From NCBI GenBank assembly GCA_027625915.1, contig JANTQA010000042.1:3236001-3300000 (forward strand): a stretch of DNA of 64,000 nucleotides, written 5' to 3'. The DNA is from Anaeramoeba flamelloides (taxonomy: Eukaryota; Metamonada; Anaeramoebidae). Shown here in pieces: positions 1-12,466 of this stretch. The notes beneath the pieces were generated by a model. That model saw only the letters and a program-made list of their open reading frames with translations. It ran no database searches and was not told where the DNA came from. The stretch's first letter is position 1. Each line of letters opens with the position of its first letter. The translations under genes and the position numbers were made by a program.

Positions 1-3000
1 TTTTCTTTTTGATTTTTCAAAAAACTTTTTTTTTTTTTTATTACTGAATAATCAGTTATTAAAACAAAAACATGTGAGTTTTTATTTTAGAATAATAGAA
101 AGATTTGATTGTATTCATCTCGAAAAACCAATATCTTTTTCAGAAAAATTAACCTATTTTTCTTTTGTAAATGATAAAAAACACAAATATTTGATTTCCC
201 CTTTTTTATCCTTCATTAAGAATCCTCTTCTGATCAAAGAAAAGTTACTTTGATCTGATTTTTCAATTGAACTTATGTTAGTCTGTTTATTTTACCATCA
301 TAGAAACAAGAATTCTTCATACAACAATTTTTCTGTCATCTAACGAAAAGTGTCCAAATACTTAATAAATCTGAAACAATTTTTCAACTAAAATATTATC
401 CGTTTTAAGGGATCAACCATTAACCAACAATATCTAAAGTTTTTCAAATATATTATTATCAATATTCTCTTTTGACAAATTTTGTTTATACCAAGTTTCA
501 AAAAAGTCTGAGAGACAAAGAAACTCTGAAAAGAAAATTTTTAGTAAGATAAATTTTTTTGTTTCCATTTCTCTAAAAAAGAAAACTAATAAATTCATTT
601 ATTTTTCATCTAACAAAAAGTTTTTATCTGTACATTATCAATTCCAATAATTACTCTTCAGTCAAATGTCTTTCTTAACAGTAATATTAAAAAAAAGATT
701 CTTTTACCTTTTTTCAGATAATTCTTTTGTTTAAGTGACTAGCCAACCAAAAAAAAAATCTTCCTGTCAAATTCAATGGTACATTCAAAAAAAAATATAA
801 CCTGCATCTTGAAATTGAAAAATGAAGTAAAAATCTGATTACCCTGAGAGCTAAACTTATTTTTAAGTGATATTTTCGGAAATGAATTATTGTTTGGAAA
901 AGTTTGATCCATTTTTCTAATTTTCTCAAAGTTCCAAATCCGAAAATATTTCTGAATTATTTAAAAAAAATTATTTTCTTTTAAAGAAGAAAGAAATCTA
1001 TATATCTGGAAAAGAAGTGTACAAAATTACACCTTAAAAATAATGCCACTGAGTTCTAAAATAAAGCAGTTTGTAAAAAAAAAACTTAATTTCAAAAAAA
1101 ATTACAATAATTATTTATAACTCGTAAAAAAATAGAATTTTTTGATTCAAATAACTGTTCAAATCAATTTTTTCTTGGTATTGAATAAAAAAATATGAGA
1201 AAAAGAACCAAAAAATCAAAATAAAAATTCTCCCAAATTACTTTTTTAAAACCTAAAAAATTCAACTTATAATCTAAAGGAATAGTTTTTAATTTGATTT
1301 TTTTTAATCAATAATTAACTACTCAATCTTAATTCAATCAGTGGGTTATTAACAATACAAAGATTAAATATATCAACAGACTTTAGAATTATTTCACAAT
1401 TTTTTTTTAAAGATTTTCAAACAAATAAAATGAATTCAAATGCATATTTCTAATCATAAAAAAATAATAGATACTATCAAATAAATGATTTTAAAACAAA
1501 TAATTTCTTGATTTTTCTCTTAGATATTTGAAAAAGTATATGATATAATCTTTTAAATTTCAAGAAATTTAATAAATAGTTGTAAATAAAATAGAAGATC
1601 AATATATTCAGATCTTCAAGGATCAATAACAGATTGGTTTTTATTGTATTTTTAAAATAAGATTAAAGATTCGAGGTCATTTTGTTAATATAAACTTGAA
1701 GAAATTATTTACTTAAAAGTGAGATTACTTGAAAATAAAATTTTTTGGCAAATTGTTTTTTTCTAATTTGATCCAAAAATTGAAACAAAAAAAGTTTCAA
1801 GATCTTTTAACTGGGAATTTCAAAGGGAAAAATGAACTCTATTAAAAATGATAAGTTATTTCTCTAAAAGTTGATAAGTGAAGTTGTATATTGAGTTTAA
1901 TTTTACCCATGAAAATAATTACTCTATTATCTTTGGGAAAAAAACAATAAATAAGAGTTACTAGTCCCTTAACTTAAAAAAATGATTTATTCAACAGATT
2001 GAAAAATATTTGTATTTTTTAAGAAGGGTAGTTATTATAATTAAAGTTTTAAAGTCATTTAAAAATTTTACCAAGAAATTTTATTGTTTTTTATTAAGAG
2101 GAAATTTGTTTTTTCAAGATAAAATTTTCTAAAAGATATTTGGAAATTGGTTAATTATATCCTTAAAATTCAAGACCATTTTTTTACTGTCAAAAATGAT
2201 TTATATTGTGACATTATTCTTTTGAGTAATGCCAAACAATTTTTTTAAAAAATTTCAAAGTAGTAAATGTTTTTTTCTAATTTTTTTTAATTTTTTAAAA
2301 AAAAAGTACATTAGAGTTTTTTCAAACTTTAAAACTAAGTTTAAAATTGAAAATAGGTTTTCTGGTCCTCTAATTAGTATTTAGAAGATGGTAAATCTCA
2401 TAATTTTTTTTTTTTTCGGTTCGATCTAAGAAGGAAAAAATGAAAAATATTTATACAACCTTTTCTGTACATGTACAAAAAATGAAAAAGAAGTACCGAA
2501 AAAACAACTTTTTGAGAAAATTTCCCTTTAGAACAATTTTTAATACCAGGGCACCAGTTCTAGAATTTTTTAGTTTTTTTTATAGTTATAAGAAGTCAAT
2601 TGATAGAGTTTTAAAAGTTTTTCATACAAAGGTTCCTAATATAGAAAATTTGTATTTTACAATGACAAATCCTTTGGTAGTTTCTATAAAGATATGATAT
2701 AAACTCTGTTTCAGTCAAAGGGGCCCAACGTTTTTTTCAAATATCAATTATTTTATATAATTGACCTTTGAAGAACAAATAAGAAATAAACAGAATAATA
2801 CACATCAAAGAAATGTTGATACATGTCTGAAATATAACTAATTAATCAATATCTTTTCTTAAAAATTGAAAAACTAATTCTTATGACTCCATTGAGAAAA
2901 ACAAGGATGTTCGTTTTTAACTTCTACTGGTATTTGAATAATAAATATGAAACTATTTTTCACTTCATTTTCCATACTTTTCTTTTAGAAATTAAGCCCT

Positions 3001-4581
3001 CAAACAAAGTTTGTTGGTATTTGTGGTCTCTATTTGAAAAAGGAAATGAAAATGAAGTGAAAATTTTTCACATTTATTGAACAAATATCAAGATCAAAGA
3101 TCGAATTGAATTCCAATAGAAATCAATAGATTTCTCTACAATCTTTACATGGTTTCAATGACATTAAAATAACACATTTTTACCAAGTGACTATTGATCT
3201 TGCAATAAAAATTTTTTTGCAAATGAATGATGTTTTAAAAAAAAAATCGAAATTAAAAAAAAAAAAAAAGTCTAGAAATGTGAAAAAATGATTTCAATTT
3301 TGAAAATTTCCAAAATAAAATTTTTCTTCTAATATCTATGCAAACCCTTTAAACACGTGGATTATATACATTACAACTGGAATATTTGATTGAAAAATAG
3401 TTTAGTAAGAAGACGTAGGAGACGATTTGGGATTACAATGAATTCACCAAAATTGATATTCACATTGATTAAAAAAGAAAGATTACCTTTTTCTTAACTG
3501 ATAATTTTTTTAATTTTTGTTGTACTGATGGGATAAATAATTTAAAGTTAAAAAATAATAGGTTGAAAAAACTATCAAATTTTGTAATGAAAAAAATAAA
3601 TTTTTTTTTCAAATATAAATTTTTTATTTATGATTTCAATTGTTAATTGAAAATTTATGTTGCTTTTGAATGAAAATTTGTTTATATAACGAATTTCCTG
3701 TGTAATTCTTTAATATCTTTAATAAGGAATTAACAAAACCCTATTCCAATAATTTGGGCATTACCAAAAACAAAAATAGACAAAAAAACTCAATTTAGTA
3801 TATTTTTCGAGGCGTAATACAAAACCACCTTTAAGTTACCATAGTTTTAATATTTTTTGTAAGTAATCATTTTTATTCAACTATAAGAAAAAAATATAAA
3901 ACTTACAATCAAAAAATTGGTGTTTCCCAAATGATGAAAAAATGAAGAATCAAACAATTGTATTGGTAAATTTGTAGTAATTTCACCAAAAATTGTTGAT
4001 CGATCAAATGATAAGATACCATCAACCAATTGTATGTGATTTTCCAATTTAAAAAAACTCCGAAACTCACTTTCTATAAACCATCATAAACAAAAATCCA
4101 GATCTAAGGAAACAGACTACATAACCGCAAAAAAAAAGGAAATGAAAAACAAAACAAAAAAGAAAAAAAATGAAATAGTTTGTGTAATCAATATAATTTT
4201 CAATTTTATCGGTCAAAAAAGTTTTTCCAAAAAAAAATAAAAATAAAAAATTTCATTCAGTTAAAAAAACATCTCTTGAGAATCTTTTACAACATTCTTG
4301 GAAATTAAAAGTATAAATTTCAAAAAAAAATCACAATTACTAACATGGTTTATTTGTTCCAAATTTTCAATTAAATAAATTAATTTTCCACCAGTGGACA
4401 TAACTTTGTAAAGCCGAATTACAAAAATTTGTAGAAAATAAGGTGTATTGTTAAAATTTTAAGGTTCATTCTGTAAAACTTAATTTTTTTCAAAAAAACA
4501 AAAAAATAACAATTTAAAAAAACACTAATTTGGGAAAATGTGGAATATAGATAAATTCTCCCGAAAATATATTTTTAAATT
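1..4581. other. Gene-poor AT-rich stretch
   Basis: No supportable gene is visible. The open frames here are short, low in complexity and show no family signature. Two repeat relics can be placed: 1840-1977, an inverted match to the repeat starting at 33822, and about 3720-3850, which resembles 29640-29800. The rest is A/T homopolymer-rich spacer. The 5' exons of the channel gene that follows could only lie at higher coordinates, because that gene is on the minus strand. Confidence 0.6.
1840..1977 (-). repeat. Terminal piece of the 33822 repeat family, inverted
   Basis: Read on the minus strand this begins TTAAGGGACTAGTAACTC and stays similar to 33822-33960 through the run of T and C and the ...AATAGNGTAATTA block. 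The opposite end of this copy was not found. It is probably a remnant of a DNA transposon with an AAGGGA-type terminus. Confidence 0.5.
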
Positions 4582-5595
4582 TTAATTCAAATTACGAGTT
4601 ATTTTACGTTTTTTTTTAAGAGAAATAAGTTTTTCAAGTCTTTCCATTCTCGCTTGAGAATCTTTAAGGTTTTCACATAAATCATTTAATCCATTAATAA
4701 AAAATTTTGCCCCGCCCAAATTGGGAATCTTCTTGGTATTTACTGCACCCGCATTTTCATGGTGAGAATAATTATCTGATGGTGTACCTGAATAGCTGTT
4801 TTCACTGTTTTGCACTTTCCTTTTTTTCTCTTCTTTTTCCTTTACCTCTTGTTCCTTTCTAAGCAATATTTCTTCGTAGGACCAAGCCATATTCATTGTA
4901 AAAATTGTAATCGGGAAAGAAAGAATAATAATACTTAAAACCGAAAAAAGGCCAGCAAACAATTTCCCAATATTTGTAACAGGATATGCATCACCATATC
5001 CCACTGTCGATAGCGTAACAACAGACCACCAAAATGAATGGGGGATGGATTGAAATGGAGAATCGGATCCATCAATGTCTCTTACCCACACATTTCTTTC
5101 CTTATCAAGAGTCTGGCCGCTTAATTCGCAAAAATATATAACAGAAGAAAAGACGATGATTGATAAAGATGATAAAAAAATCAATAGATTAAAACCCTGT
5201 TTACTTTTTTTCATCGTTAAGCCAATTATTTGAAACGATTGGCTATACTTGGAAATCTTAAATACACGGAATATTCTTGCCAAACGAATAATACGCACAA
5301 TTGCCATACTACTTGCCCCACCATCAACTGCAAATTCTATATAATAAGGAAGAATCGATAGCAAATCAATAGTATTTAAAAAATTCATTAAAAATTTTTT
5401 TAATCCTGGCCCGCCATAATCATAGAAGCAACAACCTTGAATTCGACAGACATATTCAATTGTAAAGACAACGATGGCAAAAGTTTCCAATTTAAACCAA
5501 ATTGGTCTTCCCTCATATTTAGACAAAGATTCTAAACAAAAGGTTATTGTGGACATTATAATTACCAGCATAATAAAAACCGATGTAAATAATGC
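4582..5595 (-). CDS. Voltage-gated K+ channel (Kv type), last exon
   Basis: This encodes the membrane core of a six-helix voltage-gated potassium channel, which conducts K+ outward on depolarisation at a membrane. The conceptual protein shows the end of S1, then S2-S3. S4 carries arginine or lysine every third residue (RIIRLARIFRVFKISK, about residues 94-109 from the first Met). A pore loop has the K+ filter TVGYGD (189-194). S6 has a single proline (FPIT) instead of the usual PXP. The C-terminus is charged, partly coiled and ends KRKITRNLN. The frame is open to 5595, where it meets TAG as part of an intron acceptor (TTACTAG|GCA), so the Met at 5571 is inside S1 and is unlikely to be the start. 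The front of S1 and any T1 tetramerisation domain must lie in upstream exons, which I could not find. Family is certain; completeness is not. Confidence 0.9.
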   Translation of the reverse strand, partial: ALFTSVFIMLVIIMSTITFCLESLSKYEGRPIWFKLETFAIVVFTIEYVCRIQGCCFYDYGGPGLKKFLMNFLNTIDLLSILPYYIEFAVDGGASSMAIVRIIRLARIFRVFKISKYSQSFQIIGLTMKKSKQGFNLLIFLSSLSIIVFSSVIYFCELSGQTLDKERNVWVRDIDGSDSPFQSIPHSFWWSVVTLSTVGYGDAYPVTNIGKLFAGLFSVLSIIILSFPITIFTMNMAWSYEEILLRKEQEVKEKEEKKRKVQNSENSYSGTPSDNYSHHENAGAVNTKKIPNLGGAKFFINGLNDLCENLKDSQARMERLEKLISLKKKRKITRNLN

Positions 5596-5869
5596 CTAGT
5601 AATGATTGCATAAAATATTTTTATTTTAGATAAAAGAACAAAATAATAATAATTTTATTTAATTAGAAATATGTATCAATAAAAGAATAAAAAAAAAGAA
5701 AGGAGGCAATTTTTGATTTCTATTTCTGCTATTTTTTTATATTAAATAGTAAAAAATCAAAAAAATTTTAAAATATGATATTTTCAAAAAATTTGTAAAA
5801 TTTTTTTATATATTTCAAATATTTTTTTTATCTTGTGGAGTAATTCTATTTGTAAACCAGTAATATCAA

Positions 5870-6352
5870 ATTAAGAGGAAACATTAATACTAATTGAATC
5901 AGTAGGTATTATGTATGTATTTCCAAATATGTTCATCAAAATATTCCAAAAAATCAAAAAAAAAAAATTCAACTACTCTTTTTTTGTGAAAACGAATATA
6001 CACAAATTTCAATAAAAAATGGGAAATATTGACAAGTATATAAGACATTTTTTAAACAATAAAATACAGCTTATAAAATTTTCATTCTCTTCGAAATTTT
6101 GTTAATATTAAATAAAAGATGAATACCAATATTAATTGAATCAATATAGATTGTTTTTATTCAGAAATAAGTTCATCAAAATATTTCCAAAAAATGAAAA
6201 ATAAAAATTCAGTAAATTTTTTTATGTGGAAAACAAGGTAAGGTGATTTTTAATAAAAAATTAACAATATAACAACGATATAAACTATTTTTTAAACAAT
6301 AAAATACAGCTATATTTTTTTTCATTTTATTGGAAAATTTATTGAGATTAAA
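5870..6352. repeat. Two-copy tandem duplication, unit about 240 bp
   Basis: Copy one (about 5870-6110) and copy two (about 6111-6352) run in the same direction. They share ordered blocks: AATTGAATCA, TTCATCAAAATATT(T)CC, a long A run, and TTTAAACAATAAAATACAGC near the end. It lies just upstream of the channel exon, possibly in its intron. No coding content. Confidence 0.6.
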
Positions 6353-7718
6353 CCTCTTTGATTAAAAAATTTTCTACTATCAAAAAGAAAAAAATGATAA
6401 TGTACAATTTCCCCCCTAAAAAATATCTTTTAAAATTGAGATTAGAAATTTTTGTATTTTTTTTATTTACGTAATATCATCCAAATAGACAAATTGGATC
6501 AATATTTGGTTACTCAATTTAATGATGAATAACAATTTTGTATATTTCAATAATTATCATTAGAATTAAGTTTAATAAAGAGATTTTAAAATAAATTTGT
6601 ACTTTTTTTTTTTTTTTTTTTTTTATGAAAATAGTTTACTCTAGATCTCGAAAAATTTTCAAGAATGTAAATTTTACCACAGAACACACTGCCTAAGTTT
6701 TAAACGGGCCAATTTATATGAGAAAAATTTCTTTTTTTTATATAAAAAATAATTAGTTCAATAGATTTAATTTAAAAATAATTACCATTTTTGATGAATA
6801 TTTTAAATAAGTTATATTAAAGGAAGTGTACTACCAAAAACAAAGGAATATTAACTTTTTTAAATAATTAAATTATTTTTTTTTAAATAAAATTGTTTTT
6901 CAATATATCTCAAGGTTTTTTTACTATCTCAAATCCACATAATAATAATTTTGTTACATAAAAAAAAAAACAATTTAATACTTTAGGGTATTTTTAGCAA
7001 AAATTATTCTTTCTCAAAATTATTATTATTATTTGTTTTGGGATTATTATTATTTTGAAAATTAGTTTCTATTCACTTCTATTTATACAATCGATTATTT
7101 AGCAATGTGTTTTTTTTAAACTCAAACATTTTATTTGAGAAAATTTAAGTAAATAAATTGAGATTACTACGGATAAGAAAGAGATTAGAACACAGAAAAG
7201 TTTAGGATGGTATTGTAGTCACTGTGAAAATATTTTGGGAAATCATTAGGTTATTAGGCAAAGTTTGGTTATTTTCTGATCTTCTCTAATTTTGAATTCA
7301 ATTTGGGTAAAATAGGAAGCATTTTAATAACAAAATCTACTTTAAAAATATTATTCAAAGTTAATTTAAAAGAGTTTAACCAATTTTTTGCGACATTTTT
7401 AATCCCAAAAGATCGCCGCGCTCAAGGATTTACAACATTGGAAAATTAATTTGGTTCAAGGAACCCAATTATTTGATCAATAGAAGACAAAGAAAAAAGT
7501 CGTTCAATTTTCCCTTAAAGGTTGGAAATTGAAGGAATTCCCTTTCTTTGTTTAAAAACAATGCCGAAAACCAAACAGCGTTTTTGGTTTTGGTTCGAAA
7601 AAACTCAATCTTATTTTTCAAAAATAATAAACGTTTGGTTTCTTTTTTTTTCAATCCAAAAAAGAGAAAAGAGTCCATTTATAAGAGGTTTTTCAAAATG
7701 AGAAAAAAACAAAATTTA

Positions 7719-9494
7719 CTGTTATGGAAAAAAAGTGAAACTGGAAAAAAAGTGAAACAAGGTTTTTAATTGACAACATTACTAGAAACTGAAAATGAAA
7801 AGTAAAATCAATAAAAAGAAGAAACCAATTGTTCTCAAATAATAACCCATTATATTATTTTCAATTAAACCAACAAATACAATTTAAATCTACTGATTTA
7901 TCACAATTGGTTCTGTGGTTTTGGAGATCTCAAAAATAGTCAATTTTTTGAACAAATTTTTAATAATTGATCAATCAAAGAAAAACCCATACACAGGTAG
8001 GACGTAATCGCGTTAAAAGCGTTGGAAAACAACGGAAATTCGCGTTTTCCCGTTTAAGTGGGAGGTTTTCCGTTTAAAACTCATGAAAAGAGTTTGATAT
8101 TCGATTTTTTAAACCCCAAAAAAAATTAAAAAACCGATTTTGCGTTTAAAACTTTTAAAAATTGAAAACGCTTTCAACACCCAGTAAAAAAAAAATTATT
8201 TTTAGAAAAAAAAATCTAAATTTAGATGAAAAAAAAGTACAATTTTCACTTTTATACCAATTACAAGTTAGATCAGATCACATTTTTTTGTATTGGAAAA
8301 TAACACTCTTTTCTCTTCATAATACTTTTAATTGATCACAAAAAAAGTTTTTTTAAAAAGAAAAATTATCCCCTTAAAAAAATTTTTTTTTACAAAATTA
8401 CTAAATTGGAAAATGTCATCAGTAATTATTTTCATGATGTGAATTAATATTTCCTCTTATGACAAAGACAATTAAATTTCTAATTTTTTTTTGTTTAAGG
8501 ATACAGGTTAAAAAAAATTTTTTTTTCTACTCAACACATTATTACCAGTTAATATTTTCTAAATTGTTATTAACTTTAGAATCCTATGTTGTTGTTTTGT
8601 TAAAAAAATAATTTCATTTTTTATTATTTACTTTTTCCAAAATTGTTTTCAAATAAGATTTTTGTTGCTTTTTGAACCAAAATCACCACTTTATACATTT
8701 TTTGAAAAAATCATTCTCTGTTTCCTTGTGGGTACAAAATCAAATTATGTTATACCATAGGTAATAAATCTTTTGATATTTTAATTAACTTTTTGAGAAT
8801 TAAAATATTCTTTTTTAAATTCACCCATTCTAACCTAATGATAATTTACTTCCGCACAAAAAGGGGTTAGCAGCCAACAAAGAGAAAATATTAATACAAA
8901 ATCCACTTAGCCGATTTAAATCAATGTTTTTGATAAATTTACTTTAAATAATCAGTATTAATTTTTTTTAATTTTTACTTTTGTTTTTTTATGATCGATC
9001 AAAGAAAAATTTTTTTTTGATAGGTATTTGATTACAATAAAATAAATTTTATTTGTAAAATTTAGGATTATTTCAATTTTTGGTCACAGGCCAAATAAAA
9101 TAAATAAAATAAATTATTATATCCAATTATTTTAATTTGATATTTTATTTGTTAATTTTTTTCCGTTCCAATAATTAAAAAATTTTAGAGTAGTATTAAG
9201 ATAAATAAAGAAATCTCAAAATTAAACGCGAATTTTCGAAAAAACTCTCAATTCTACGCGGTCGCAACGCATGTCAACCGCGGTTTTTTTAAAGTTTTTG
9301 TGTTGTCAAAATTGTCATACCTGTGTACTAAAAGATAGTATTAAAAAAACTGTTATTGTGGCGAATACTTTATTTTGTCTTTATTTATTTATTTATTCTT
9401 TTTTTAATTGATCTTACTTTGAATTTTCAGTAATGTTCCCAATTAAAAACCTTGTTTCACTTTTTTTCCAGTTTCACTTTTTTTCCACAACGGT
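7719..9494. mobile_element. TIR DNA element, about 1.8 kb, ACTGTT family
   Basis: The ends are inverted repeats of over 50 bp. The left reads CTGTTATGGAAAAAAAGTG and the right, reversed, CCGTTGTGGAAAAAAAGTG; both go on through a second GTGAAAC block to TTTTTAATTG. TA dinucleotides flank both ends, as in Tc1/mariner insertions. An inner pair of short inverted repeats (ACACAGGTA near 7998 and TACCTGTG near 9320) encloses a core that is unusually CG-rich for this window (8000-8180 and 9220-9300). No transposase frame is visible, so it is non-autonomous or decayed. Related copies: 11209-11622, 13870-14340 and 56406-56868. Confidence 0.6.
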
Positions 9495-10499
9495 TAGTTA
9501 TTAAAGTTAAAAAATAAAATAGAAATATTTCTTTTTACTATATCAAAGTCGAAGTCAAGAATTTTTAGAGGAATGCTTCAAAATTAGTTACTGTCAAGAA
9601 TACATAATAGATGCGGGGTTTTATGTTTGATCGCCTTCCCTTGTTTCTAAATAAGCATGAAATAAAGGGGAGGATAGAGACCCATTGAAAAGTTGGGCGA
9701 TTTGGTTTGTTTCTGTTGGATTTTAAAACCAAGTTTTATCCTCAATGTATGGAAATGTAAAATTTAGCTTCAATATTTTCTTTAATAACTCCATTGAGAG
9801 AAAAAGATCCTTTGAAGAAAAAGTTCTTCAAAATACAATTTAAAAATAACAAATTCGTTTTTAGTTGTTTAAATTTGTTAGTTTTTTTATTGTTTTTTTG
9901 TTGTTGAGTTAGATCCCGAGTTCCAAAAAATAAATAGAATCTCATATTGTTTCATTTGTTCGAAAAATCACCTAGTTATAATTTCTCGTTTTGTATCCCT
10001 TCCAGACTCAAAATATGATATTGTTCCAGTGCTAAGATGGTATTAATCTTTGTTCTTGGAACTCCTCAATATCATTTTATATCACTTCGAACAATATCAT
10101 TTTTTTAGTTCTTCCAGGTCAAACTCATAACATAACAAAGTGATTGTTTCCAAATCAAAACAATAAAGACAGTTATTTGAATTTATTAAATCTTTATATT
10201 TATATTTATTCCTTTATGATTCTTAAAAACATTTAAAGAATATGAAGTAATTGTTAAAAAATAATTTTTTAATGGTTCATAAATGTTTTAATTATAGGGT
10301 TATTTGTCTAGAATTCTTCTTGTTTTTTTAAAATCGAAATGAGATTTTTCTCGTTTCTCATTTGGAAATTATTAGTTAGTAAGGAAATGATTTTTTAATT
10401 GTAAAAAATCCATTTTCTGTTCTTTTTTATTTTTTGTTTATTACGAAAGGGGTGAATTAATTTCCTCTTATAGACGTTAACTTTTTTTTTTAATATAAA

Positions 10500-10740
10500 A
10501 GAATTTAGTAAAATCAAAGAGTTTTCTTAATTTTTTTAAATTCTGGAAAATTTAACTGCGGTTTTTTTTTAATTTAAGAAATAAACCGAAAATTTCAAAA
10601 ATTTTCTTTTTATTTCTTAAATTAAAAAAAAACTAACGAAAAGTGTCTAGATTTTCCAATATTTAAAAGAATTAAGAAAACTCTTTGATTTTAGTCTATT
10701 ATTTTGAATTTTGGAAAACCTAACGACACTTCCAACTTGT
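10500..10740 (+). repeat. Modular hairpin array, copy 1
   Basis: A partial hairpin comes first, then a full hairpin (about 10561-10631: T-run, AATTTAAGAAATAAA, AATTTTC, back out through TTTCTTAAATT to an A run). A third follows, built on the AGAATTAAG/TTTTGAAT arms. They are separated by AACTGCGG, CTAACGA and CCTAACGACA. The last hinge runs into CACTTCCAACTTG, also found at the end of the 26385-26675 array. Non-coding. Confidence 0.65.
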
Positions 10741-11208
10741 AGAATTCAAAAAAAGTTTGTTTTTTTTAAGATAGAAAAATGAAACAATCACATAATTTAT
10801 ATTCTAAAATTTGAGTTCTGAATTTGTCAAACTTGTTTTTAAAACCAATTTTATATTTCTTCAACATTATTTTTTTTTTGTTTTTTCATTATTTTTGTAA
10901 AAAATCTGCGAATGATGTTAAAAAAGGATGAATTAGATCATATTTTAATCAATAAATGTTCTAATTGATGAAATTATATTTTTACTGTAATACTACAACG
11001 TAAAAAATTTTAATTTTTTCTCAAAAGTTTACAAAGATAGATTCAATTTCAAAGAACAAGAGTTTTCGTTTTTAATTGGCTTTGTGAAGATTTTTTTCCT
11101 TATCTACTCTTTGTGTGGAAACAAAAAATTGAGAAATTAAAATAACAATTAGAATTTATTAATTGAAAAATTACAGTATTTTATTTATTTTTTGAATTGT
11201 CAATTTTA

Positions 11209-11622
11209 CCTTTGGGGAAAAAAAGTTCAACACGATTTTTCATTTGAAAATTAATAGAACCTGAAATCTCAAAGTAAGCTCAATTCATAAAAAGAAAAAA
11301 TAAATGATTAAAGACCAAATTGGGGGCTCAACATAATAACAGTTTTTTAAATACTGTCTTTTAGTGTTTGGGTTTTTATTTAATGATCTTTCATTAAAAA
11401 ATTTGTTGAAAAAAATTCGATTATTTTTGAGATCTCCAAAATCATACATTGAGATTTGGGTAATAAAGGAAATCTAAAAATCGTTTTTGTTGATTTGATT
11501 GAAAATAATATAATGAATTATTCTTTGAAGTTAATTTATTTCATATTTTAATTGATTTTACTTTTGGTTTTAAAGTAAGGTTTCGAATTAAAAGCCCTGT
11601 TTAACTTTTTTTCTCAAATGGT
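11209..11622. mobile_element. Short diverged copy of the ACTGTT-family TIR element
   Basis: The left end (CCTTTGGGGAAAAAAAGTTC) and the reversed right end (CCATTTGAGAAAAAAAGTTA) form a diverged inverted repeat. The interior shares blocks with 7719-9494 and 13870-14340, such as AAAAAGAAAAAATAAATGAT and the ATTTGTTGAAAAAAATTCG region. No open frame. A non-autonomous remnant. Confidence 0.5.
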
Positions 11623-11905
11623 TTATAAACGAATGGAAAATATTCAGAAAATCACAAAATTTTAAAATAGCCAAATCAAAATAAAAATAAAAAAATACGA
11701 TATCAGCTAAAATTAAAATAACAAGAGATGTTCTAAAATATTTTTAAATTATCACAAAAATGGTGATAAATTCCAAATTAATGCTTTAGTTTTCAAAGAT
11801 GAATTTTTTTGAATATATCTTTTGTCTGAAAGGGAAAAGTCAATTTGCTTCAATTAATACATTTCCATGGCTTTGAAATAATTTTCTTCAAGTCCTAAGC
11901 CTGTT

Positions 11906-12466
11906 TAAGGTTTACAGACCAATGAAATTTAGAAAAAAAGAAAATCTTGTATCGGGTGTGACATGTTATTTTGGTTTTTAGCTGATCTATCTTCGACTTG
12001 GTATGAATGGTAATAGTGGTTCAAAATTGCAATTTTTGTCAATTTATTTTTTTTCTCCCAAAATCCGAATTTTTGAGGGTAAGTCTATTAGGTTGGTAGG
12101 TATTTAATAATGAATTTTGATTTTTGGTTTGTCAATTGAAAAATTTATTTTTCCTTTTTGACTCAATTATCGAAAAAAACAAAAATAAGTTTTTTAAAAT
12201 CTCCAAATAAAATCAAAAAAAAACAAAAATTTTAATTGATAACCCAAAAATCACATTTTTTCGAACTTACCTTCTGATATATTAACATTGAACTCTTCAA
12301 TTCGGATTTTATGAAAAAAAAAATAAATTGTCAAAAAGTGCCATTTTGAAACATTATTAAAATTAATACCAAGTTGAGGATCTATCATTTAAAAACCAAA
12401 ATAACAATTGGTTACCCACGAATATAATATTTTCTTTTTTTCAATTTTGTTGGATTGTAAACCTTA
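11906..12466. mobile_element. Palindromic MITE, copy 1 (about 560 bp)
   Basis: Nearly the whole element is an inverted repeat with arms of roughly 175-190 bp around a short centre. The ends are AGGTTTACAGACC and, reversed, AGGTTTACAATCC. Both arms carry TTGTTATTTTGGTTTTTA-like and TTGGTAT blocks in mirror order. A TA lies at each outer edge. A second copy is at 14495-15044. It has no coding capacity and fits a Tc1/mariner-type foldback MITE. Confidence 0.7.

Noticed and set aside
2410-2430. TCGGTTCGATC as a tRNA T-arm
   Set aside because: No matching acceptor, D or anticodon stems around it.
2440-2697. 85-codon frame starting with a good Met
   Set aside because: No family signature, low-complexity Phe/Lys content and no supporting neighbour exons.
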